Assembly: GCA_036258055.1 (NCBI GenBank)
Contig: DATAEK010000224.1
Coordinates: 1 to 13,927, forward strand
Source: DATAEK01 sp036258055
GTDB taxonomy: Bacteria > Acidobacteriota > Vicinamibacteria > Vicinamibacterales > 2-12-FULL-66-21
Length of the DNA stretch: 13,927 bases
Reading direction: 5' to 3'
Shown here: one piece after another, positions 1 to 5,799 of the stretch
Layout of the letters: the number at the start of each line of letters is the position of its first letter
Position numbering within the stretch: the first letter of the stretch is position 1
The notes under the pieces: model-generated
The model's input: the letters and a program-made list of their open reading frames with translations, nothing else
Databases searched by the model: none
What the model was told of the DNA's origin: nothing
Program-made: the position numbers and the translations under genes

Positions 1-1
1 C

Positions 2-124
2 CCAATGATTTCGCGGTTCCATGATTATTACGAAGACGCGTCATTTACTTTCCAGGAAATGACTGCACTGCGAACAGAACTTGAACGAATTCGACAAATA
101 GCCAATGTATCAGTGGAACCGTAA
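2..124 (+). CDS. Hypothetical protein, C-terminal end (5' partial)
   Basis: A reading frame is open from the first bases of the window and ends at TAA 122-124. The visible tail contains SRFHDYYEDASF and then a charged, probably helical stretch, TALRTELERIRQIANV. It looks like the C-terminus of a real gene: the residue mix is protein-like, and the stop lies 11 nt before the next gene's start, as in an operon. An in-frame ATG at 5-7 would allow a 39-residue peptide, but there is no ribosome binding site in view, so continuation from upstream is more likely. I do not recognise the family. The stretch looks more AT-rich than the rest of the window, which hints at an accessory origin. Confidence 0.45.
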   Translation, partial: PMISRFHDYYEDASFTFQEMTALRTELERIRQIANVSVEP

Positions 125-135
125 GCTGTCGCAGC

Positions 136-759
136 GTGGCCAGCGCCCTCTCTCCGACGATGACGCTTCGCGAGTTCGAGAACGGCTACTGGTATCGCGA
201 GCAACTGAAGGACTTCGCCGGGCGCATCGGTATCCCCGCTGCGACGAAGCTGCGAAAAGACGAGCTCGAAAAGGCCATCGTGGTGTTCCTACGCACGGGC
301 AACGCTGCGTTGCCCACGAAGCGGGCATTGCGCAGGACGGGTACAAAGGACTTCGAACGTGGCCTCCGCTTGAAGCTTCAGATCGAGCACTACACGAGCA
401 ACCGTGAAACGAAGGACTTCGTCATCGAACAGGCCCGTCTGATGGCGCCGGACGTTCGCAGGAAGTCTGGAGTCTGGTATCGCCTGAACCGCTGGCGAGA
501 AGAACAGATCACGAGCGGCGCCCGCCCCACGTACGGCGATCTCGTCCGGCAGTACATTATCCTGAACAAGATGCAGCGATTCGAGAGGATCCCTATCCGT
601 TGCTACTGCAACTTCGTCGCTGATTTCCTCGCAGCCAACAAGAAGGCGACGCGTGCCGAGGTAATCGCCGCGTGGAATGAGCTCAAGAAGCTCGATGTCC
701 CCAAGGACTATGTGTCGTGGGTCAGGGCGCAAGCGAAGCGCAAGGGGAAGAACAGGTGA
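136..759 (+). CDS. SAP-domain / DUF6434-like protein
   Basis: The 207-residue product is basic. Residues about 10-52 resemble a SAP-type helix-extended-helix motif: a REFENGYWY entry helix, LKDFAGRIGIP, then KLRKDELEKAI. SAP motifs usually bind nucleic acid. Residues about 75-195 resemble the DUF6434 domain that often follows a SAP motif, with F-V-I-E-Q-A-R-L, a W-Y-R-L-N-R-W block, TYGDLVRQYI, and a final FVADFLAANKKATRAEVIAAWNELK segment. The C-terminus is Lys/Arg-rich. The biological role of the family is not known to me. The start chosen is GTG 136, eleven bases after the upstream stop; ATG 160 (MTLREF) is an equally possible start, and neither has a clear Shine-Dalgarno. The next reading frame runs on directly from this gene's TGA, so the pair may once have been cotranscribed. 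The family call is from memory of motifs, without a search. Confidence 0.7.
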   Translation: MASALSPTMTLREFENGYWYREQLKDFAGRIGIPAATKLRKDELEKAIVVFLRTGNAALPTKRALRRTGTKDFERGLRLKLQIEHYTSNRETKDFVIEQARLMAPDVRRKSGVWYRLNRWREEQITSGARPTYGDLVRQYIILNKMQRFERIPIRCYCNFVADFLAANKKATRAEVIAAWNELKKLDVPKDYVSWVRAQAKRKGKNR

Positions 760-813
760 CACCGTTGGCGCCCGGCCGAATTCAGCGTTTCACCACGGGC
801 TGCTAGCCTGCTC

Positions 814-1365
814 TTGGCCGAAGAACCCCGTCCATACAACAGCTGGGGCAATGGCTCCGCGATGCGCGTCGCCCCTGTGGGCTTTGCGTTCGATAGCGTT
901 GAGGACGTGTTGGATGAAGCCGAACGCAGCGCTGCGGTCACTCACAACCACTTGGAAGGCATCAAGGGCGCCCAGGCAACCGCACTTGCGGTCTTCCTGG
1001 CGCGATCCGGCGCCTCGAAGGACGAGATTAGAGAGGATCTGGCGCAGCGTTTTGGCTATAACCTGCACCGAACGGTAGACCAGATTCGACCCGACTATCA
1101 GTGGGACGTGTCGTGCCAAGGCTCCGTCCCTGAAGCGATCGTGGCTTGCTTGGATTCCTGCGATGTCGAGGACGCCATCAGACTCGCGGTGTCGCTCGGC
1201 GGCGATGCCGACACGCAGGCCGCAATCGCCGGAGGCATCGCGGAGGCCTTTTATGGACGGGTGCCTGAGACCATTGTCGACGCCGTCCTCGAACGGTTGC
1301 CTCCGAGGTTCATCGAAGTGATCGACGCCTTCCGACAGGCATACCCATTGGACAGGGAGCGTTGA
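814..1365 (+). pseudogene. ADP-ribosylglycohydrolase (DraG/ARH family), N-terminally truncated
   Basis: The 183-residue frame matches the C-terminal two thirds of the ADP-ribosylglycohydrolase fold, which removes ADP-ribose from modified proteins using two Mg ions. Visible family motifs are PRPYNSWGNGSAMR (residues 6-19), VGFAFDSVEDVL, THNHLEGIKGAQATA (43-57), and the second metal-binding motif SLGGDADT (127-134; Asp131, Asp133). Intact members are about 260-300 residues and begin with a GxxxGD segment and a T-D-D-T metal motif. Both are absent here, leaving half of the binuclear site missing. Upstream in-frame sequence back to the preceding gene's TGA (757-759) does not restore them, so roughly 90 residues were deleted. 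The first usable start is TTG 814, without a convincing Shine-Dalgarno. I call it a remnant. It could still be translated, but should not be catalytically competent. Confidence 0.75.
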
Positions 1366-1535
1366 ATGGTTGCAGCGATTCTACGCGGTGCCGTGAGGGG
1401 GTTCGCCGTCTAACCCGCGTTGCACCACCTCGTCGCCCCACTCGAACAGCGCGATCTCCCTTTCAGGTTTGTGTGGGACCGAACGACCAACGTTTCGGGA
1501 AGAGATCGATGAGGGGGCACGAACCTGAACGCCGA
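1366..1535. other. Intergenic region with orphan attC-like half and weak hairpin
   Basis: No gene is supported in these 170 bases, which lie between the stop of the glycohydrolase remnant and the stop of kinase 1 on the other strand. Two items are visible. GTCTAAC at 1408-1414 fits the attC R'' consensus RYYYAAC and is followed by CCGCGTTGCACC, a plausible L'' arm, but no matching right half is found downstream. A hairpin at 1479-1498 pairs CCGAACG with CGTTTCGG around an ACCAA loop, with one bulged T. It could help stop transcription of the convergent genes, but no T-run follows on either strand. Confidence 0.25.
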
Positions 1536-4211
1536 CTACTTGAAGTTCTCGACCAACATCAGGTCGCTTCCGTAGAAGTCGCTCTGCGCGAAGAGAAGAT
1601 ACCGGCCGTCCGGCGACACGGCCAGGCCCAGATCGACCGGCTTGGTGAGCGTGTGCAGCGTAGTCACCTTGCCGGTCGCGAAGTCCAGATACTCGATCGA
1701 CGAGGGTTTGTCCGGCAGCGTCGGCGTGTCGTAGTAGATGCCGGTGGCGGTGACGGCGAAGTTATAGCGATAGATGGACGGGACCACCATGACCTCGGCG
1801 CCTCCGTCGACCGGCATCCGCCAGAGGCTGGAGCCGGTGCCCGCGATTTTGTTGACGACTGAATCTGCCGCGCCTGGCTGTACGACGAACAGTGTCTTAC
1901 CGTCGACCGACTCGGTGGCCGCGGATCCCCCGTGACGGGTGATTTGCACCGCAGTGCCGCCCTGCGACGGAATCTTCCAGATCTGCTCGTTGCCGGTACT
2001 CCCTCTGGCAAAGTAGACCCAGCGGCCGTCGCGCGACCAACTCGGGACGAAACTATTCAACTTGTCGTTCGTCAACGGTTTCGGCTTGCCGCCGTCCGCA
2101 TCCATCACGTAAATCTGCCAGTCTCCGCTGGTATTGGAGTCGAACGAGATCTGCTTCCCATCGGGCGACCAGCGCGGAGTGCCGGTAATGTTGCCGGTCA
2201 TCGACGTGAGCTGCGCCGTCCGTGTGCCGTCGGCATCGCACACCCAGATCTGGTTCAGGCCGCTGCGGTTCGAATAGAACACGATCCGCTTGCCGTCGGG
2301 CGAGTACTGCGGAGAGGCCTGGCGGAGGGTCGAGGAGATGAGCAGTCCCGGCTCGAGGGTTCTGGCCCGCAGATCCAGCCGCCAGATGTTCGAGTTCCGA
2401 AGGTAACGGCTGTACGCCAATCGTCGGCTGCTGTACGACAACGATGGCCCGTCAACGCCGTCGCCGAGCGCCTGAATCAGGTGCGACGGTCCCGAGCCGT
2501 CCGCCGGTGTCCGATAGAGGTTGGACCGCAGGTCGATCCCCGCGGCGTAGAGAATCTCCCGTCCGTCAGCGGTCCACGCGGGTTGCCTGGCAAACGACCC
2601 CTCGACCGGGAGCTTCCGGGGCTCGCCCTGTGGCTCCAGCGTGCCCGACACGTTCAGCACCCAAATCTCCGCGATGTTCATGCCCGACACCCGCTCAAAG
2701 GCGATCACCTTGCCGTCTGGCGCGACCGCCGGATCGACGTCCTCCACGGAAGGCGACGGGTTGGTCAGCGGACGGACCTCGCCGGATTCAATCGAAATAG
2801 CATGTAATTTGCTGGAATCGTCGCCGCGTCGGCCGGCGACGACCAACCACTTGCCATCCGGCGCCCAGCTGAGCATTCGGTACGAGCGATTGCGTGTGAA
2901 CCGCGCGAGTGTGCGCTCCGGCCCCCCGAGCGCAGGGATCAGCATGATCTGGATTTCCTCCGCGTTGCTCCGCGCAAAGGCAATGGTGCGTCCGTCAGGC
3001 GACCACGCCGGGCTGAAATCAACACCGGGGTCGGTTGTCAGCCGCAGCGGCGCGCCGGGCCCGACGACCTTGACGTAGAGATCGTAGTTGTCCTGCTTCT
3101 CGCCGTCCCAGGAGAACACGACCTGGCTGCCGTCAGGGGAGAAGCTTGGGTACGATTCGTCGCCCGGGTAGCTGGTGAGGGGCGCCGGACGCTCTATGGC
3201 GACGGCCGTCGGGACCGTTTTTCGCGTGACGAACCATCTGGCGACCGCACCGGCCACCAGCACAACGCCGCCGAGGACGAGCACCAGCGTCCGCATATTG
3301 GAACGGGCGGGCTGCGCAGTCGCCCGAGGGACGCCGGCGAGTGTGCCCGAATCGGATTCCTCTTTGAGCTCTCCCAGTGCGACTTTCAGATCGGCCATCG
3401 TCTGAAACCGGCGCGCGGGATCTTTGCGCAGGCATCGTCTGATCACACGCTCCAGCTCCGCGGGAATCTCGCGGCGGAAATCGGAGAGCGGCTTCGGCTC
3501 GTCGCGAAGGATCGCCGAGATCGTCGACATCGGCGTGTCGCCCGTGAACGCGCGCTGGCCGGTCGCCATCTCGTACAGCACCGCCCCGAACGAAAAGATG
3601 TCGGAGCGCGCGTCGACCGGCTTGCCTTCAGCCTGCTCGGGCGACATGAACGATGCGGTTCCGACGATCAGCCCGGCTTCGGAGGCTGTGGCAGTGGAGT
3701 GCGCAACGTTTGCCGGCTGTCCGGTTGACGACCCGACCAGCTTGGCGATGCCGAAATCGAGCACCTTTACCAGGCCGTCGCCGGTGACCATCACGTTTCC
3801 AGGCTTCAGGTCCCGGTGCACGATGCCGGCGGCGTGCGCCTTGGCCAGCGCGTCCGCGGCCTGCTCGGCGTAGCGCAGCATCTCGGGAACCCGAAAACCG
3901 TGGCGCGGTGTCAGCTCGTCGAGCGTCCGGCCCTCGATCAGTTCCATCGCAAGAAACTCGACGCCGTTCTCGGATCCGACGTCGTAAATCGTGACGATGT
4001 TGGGATGATTCAGGGCCGAGGCGGCTCGGGCTTCCCGTATGAACCGACGTTTGCTTTCCGGGTCGGTCAGCTGGTCGGCTGGCAAGACTTTTATCGCGAC
4101 CAACCGATCGAGGCGAACGTCACGCGCTTTGTAGACTTCGCCCATGCCCCCGGCGCCGAGGCCGGACAGAATTTCGTAGGGTCCCAGGCGCGTGCCAGGG
4201 GACAGGGACAT
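1536..4211 (-). CDS. Membrane Ser/Thr protein kinase with PD40 propeller (kinase 1)
   Basis: The 891-residue protein is a Hanks-type kinase joined to an extracytoplasmic propeller. The kinase domain (about 9-283) is complete: glycine loop GLGAGGMGEVY (17-27), ATP lysine in VAIK (Lys41), alpha-C Glu60, catalytic HRDLKPGN (132-139), DFG (152-154), SPE in place of APE (190-192), and RSDIFSFG (202-209). A hydrophobic segment at about 308-328 is the single membrane span. From about 350 to the end there are nine or so PD40/TolB-like repeats with W/F-S-P-D-G-type signatures (for example near 358, 405, 450, 637, 682 and 868) and closing strands such as IYVMDADGG. The protein ends DLMLVENFK, a tail I recall from related PD40 kinases. 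Family knowledge suggests a sensor-linked kinase; ligand and substrates are unknown. The ATG at 4211 lies close behind a good promoter with no Shine-Dalgarno. The phosphodiesterase gene diverges from the same 188-bp gap. Confidence 0.93.
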   Translation of the reverse strand: MSLSPGTRLGPYEILSGLGAGGMGEVYKARDVRLDRLVAIKVLPADQLTDPESKRRFIREARAASALNHPNIVTIYDVGSENGVEFLAMELIEGRTLDELTPRHGFRVPEMLRYAEQAADALAKAHAAGIVHRDLKPGNVMVTGDGLVKVLDFGIAKLVGSSTGQPANVAHSTATASEAGLIVGTASFMSPEQAEGKPVDARSDIFSFGAVLYEMATGQRAFTGDTPMSTISAILRDEPKPLSDFRREIPAELERVIRRCLRKDPARRFQTMADLKVALGELKEESDSGTLAGVPRATAQPARSNMRTLVLVLGGVVLVAGAVARWFVTRKTVPTAVAIERPAPLTSYPGDESYPSFSPDGSQVVFSWDGEKQDNYDLYVKVVGPGAPLRLTTDPGVDFSPAWSPDGRTIAFARSNAEEIQIMLIPALGGPERTLARFTRNRSYRMLSWAPDGKWLVVAGRRGDDSSKLHAISIESGEVRPLTNPSPSVEDVDPAVAPDGKVIAFERVSGMNIAEIWVLNVSGTLEPQGEPRKLPVEGSFARQPAWTADGREILYAAGIDLRSNLYRTPADGSGPSHLIQALGDGVDGPSLSYSSRRLAYSRYLRNSNIWRLDLRARTLEPGLLISSTLRQASPQYSPDGKRIVFYSNRSGLNQIWVCDADGTRTAQLTSMTGNITGTPRWSPDGKQISFDSNTSGDWQIYVMDADGGKPKPLTNDKLNSFVPSWSRDGRWVYFARGSTGNEQIWKIPSQGGTAVQITRHGGSAATESVDGKTLFVVQPGAADSVVNKIAGTGSSLWRMPVDGGAEVMVVPSIYRYNFAVTATGIYYDTPTLPDKPSSIEYLDFATGKVTTLHTLTKPVDLGLAVSPDGRYLLFAQSDFYGSDLMLVENFK

Positions 4212-4225
4212 GAGAGTCGAGGGCG

Positions 4226-4254
4226 ATTGTAGCGACGCTGCCCCCTTGCTGCAA
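4226..4254 (-). promoter_or_regulatory. Promoter of kinase 1
   Basis: Read on the minus strand, TTGCAG (4254-4249) and TACAAT (4231-4226) are separated by 17 bases, a standard housekeeping-type layout with a strong -10 and a weaker -35. Transcription would start near 4219, only about eight bases before the kinase ATG. That gives a nearly leaderless message and agrees with the lack of a Shine-Dalgarno sequence. Prediction from sequence only. Confidence 0.45.
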
Positions 4255-4302
4255 AAGCGGAACCCCTCAGGCCGCTGCTCAGCGCTTTCGCAGGATCAGG
4301 TT

Positions 4303-4330
4303 TTGAGGTTTTGTTACACGCTCTTATGAT
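4303..4330 (+). promoter_or_regulatory. Promoter of the phosphodiesterase gene
   Basis: TTGAGG (4303-4308) and TATGAT (4325-4330) are spaced by 16 bases in a locally AT-richer patch. The start site would fall near 4337, giving a leader of about 63 bases before ATG 4400. The element lies roughly 50 bases from the oppositely directed kinase 1 promoter, so one regulator bound between them could act on both genes. Confidence 0.4.
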
Positions 4331-4399
4331 GTCGTCGGCGCTTGTGAGCCGGTGCCGGCGGCTGCTCAGGTCTGGTCTCGTCCCCATCGTGAGGTTGCC

Positions 4400-5782
4400 A
4401 TGAGACGATCACGCCCGCTCATTGCTTTGCTGTCGCTCGTTGCCGCGACCGTCGCGCTGGCCGCGGGGCCCGACGTGCACGTGTTGATGATCTCGGTCGA
4501 TGGCATGATGCCGGCGTCGTATACCTCGCCGGGACCCGCGCGCATCCCGGTGATTAGGGCACTGGTTGCCGAGGGCGCATCGGCCCAGGGAGTGATCAGT
4601 GTCCTTCCATCGGTGACCTATCCCGCGCACACCACACTCGTGACTGGTGTCAGCCCGGCGGTCCACGGCATCTTGAACAACGGAATGTTCGATCCGGAGG
4701 ATCGCTCGGGCAATGCGAGCAACTGGTATGCGAGTGCCATTCAGGTTCCGACGCTCCTCGGCGCCGCTCATTCGAGCGGATTGAAGACCGGCGCGGTGAC
4801 GTGGCCGGTGACCGTCGGTATGGACATAGATTTCCACGTCCCCGAATTCTGGCGAACCAACTTTGGGAACGATCATCCGGAGAGCGTCATGTTCCTGAAG
4901 GTGGCATCGACGCCGCACCTGCTCGACGCCATCGAAATCGCCCGGCGCCAGCCGCTGCCGGGGCGTCTCACGGATGCAGACCGGCTCGATATGGCGAAGT
5001 TCATACTCGCCACGTATCAGCCGAATCTGATGCTCGTGCACTTTGTCGAGCTCGATACGATGCAGCACAACACGGGCCTCGGGTCGCCTGAGTCGCTGGC
5101 CACCCTCGAGCGCATTGACGGATACATCGGGACACTACTGAAGACACTGACCGACGGCGGGCTGCGGGAGAGAACCCACGTGCTCGTGGTCTCGGATCAT
5201 GGGTTCCTGCCGATCAGCAAACGGCTCCAGGTCAATACGCTGTTCAAGCAGGAGCGCCTGCTCGAAACTGACGATCGCGGCCGCATCCGGAAGTGGGAGG
5301 CGTACTTCTACTCGACGGGCGGGTCCGGATTCGTGTTCCTGAAGAACCCACGCGACCAGCCACTGGTCAGCCGCATCCGGGAAATGCTGGAAAAGCTGCG
5401 CGCCGATCCCGCCAACGGCATACGAACCATCTGGTCTCGCGAGGAGATCGCGCAATTGGGGAGCTTTCCGGATGCCGTGCTCGGGATCGACATGCAATCC
5501 GGCTTCTACACCGGCGGTGGCCACGACAGCTTGCTCGCCGGGGTCGCCATGAACGATGGCCGGGCGATGAGCGGCGGCCACGGGTTCGACCCGAGGCGTC
5601 CGGAGCTGTACGCGTCGCTCGTCGTGTCGGGGCCGGACGCGCGTGGCCGCGGCAACCTCGGTGTCGTCCGTATGACGCAAATCGCGCCGACGGTGGCGCG
5701 CTGGCTCGGAGTCGGGCTGTCGCCGCTCGCTGACCAGCCCCTGGAGAAGATGCTGCCGGCCGCAGGCGCACAGCCACACTGA
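4400..5782 (+). CDS. Secreted type-I phosphodiesterase / nucleotide pyrophosphatase (alkaline phosphatase superfamily)
   Basis: The 460-residue enzyme belongs to the ENPP-like branch of the alkaline phosphatase superfamily, which hydrolyses phosphodiester or pyrophosphate bonds with two metal ions. All expected ligands are visible: Asp34 in ISVDGM, nucleophile Thr73 in SVTYPAHTTL, Asp219 and His223 in ELDTMQH, Asp266-His267 in VVSDHGF, and His394 in SGGHGF. The PAVHGILNN segment after the nucleophile is also typical. Residues 1-22 form a signal peptide (RR followed by a long hydrophobic run ending ALAAG), so the enzyme is exported to the periplasm or outside. An upstream in-frame ATG at 4352 would bury the signal peptide behind 16 extra residues; ATG 4400, preceded by GTGAGG, is the better start. 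The substrate (nucleotide, phospholipid or other diester) cannot be told. The gene converges on the TonB receptor gene, 17 bases away. Confidence 0.9.
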   Translation: MRRSRPLIALLSLVAATVALAAGPDVHVLMISVDGMMPASYTSPGPARIPVIRALVAEGASAQGVISVLPSVTYPAHTTLVTGVSPAVHGILNNGMFDPEDRSGNASNWYASAIQVPTLLGAAHSSGLKTGAVTWPVTVGMDIDFHVPEFWRTNFGNDHPESVMFLKVASTPHLLDAIEIARRQPLPGRLTDADRLDMAKFILATYQPNLMLVHFVELDTMQHNTGLGSPESLATLERIDGYIGTLLKTLTDGGLRERTHVLVVSDHGFLPISKRLQVNTLFKQERLLETDDRGRIRKWEAYFYSTGGSGFVFLKNPRDQPLVSRIREMLEKLRADPANGIRTIWSREEIAQLGSFPDAVLGIDMQSGFYTGGGHDSLLAGVAMNDGRAMSGGHGFDPRRPELYASLVVSGPDARGRGNLGVVRMTQIAPTVARWLGVGLSPLADQPLEKMLPAAGAQPH

Positions 5783-5799
5783 GTAGAGGGCACCCTCAA

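Noticed and set aside
1362..1862. A 166-codon frame overlapping the glycohydrolase stop and the end of kinase 1
   Set aside because: Arg-rich low-complexity translation, no ribosome binding site, and most of it is antisense to the conserved kinase C-terminus.
1932..2807. A 291-codon open frame opposite kinase 1
   Set aside because: Its content is the complement of PD40 repeats and shows no independent start signal or motif.
5786..5797. GAGGG-CA-CCCTC inverted repeat between the convergent stops as a shared terminator
   Set aside because: The loop would be too short and only about four pairs can form; there is no T-run on either strand.
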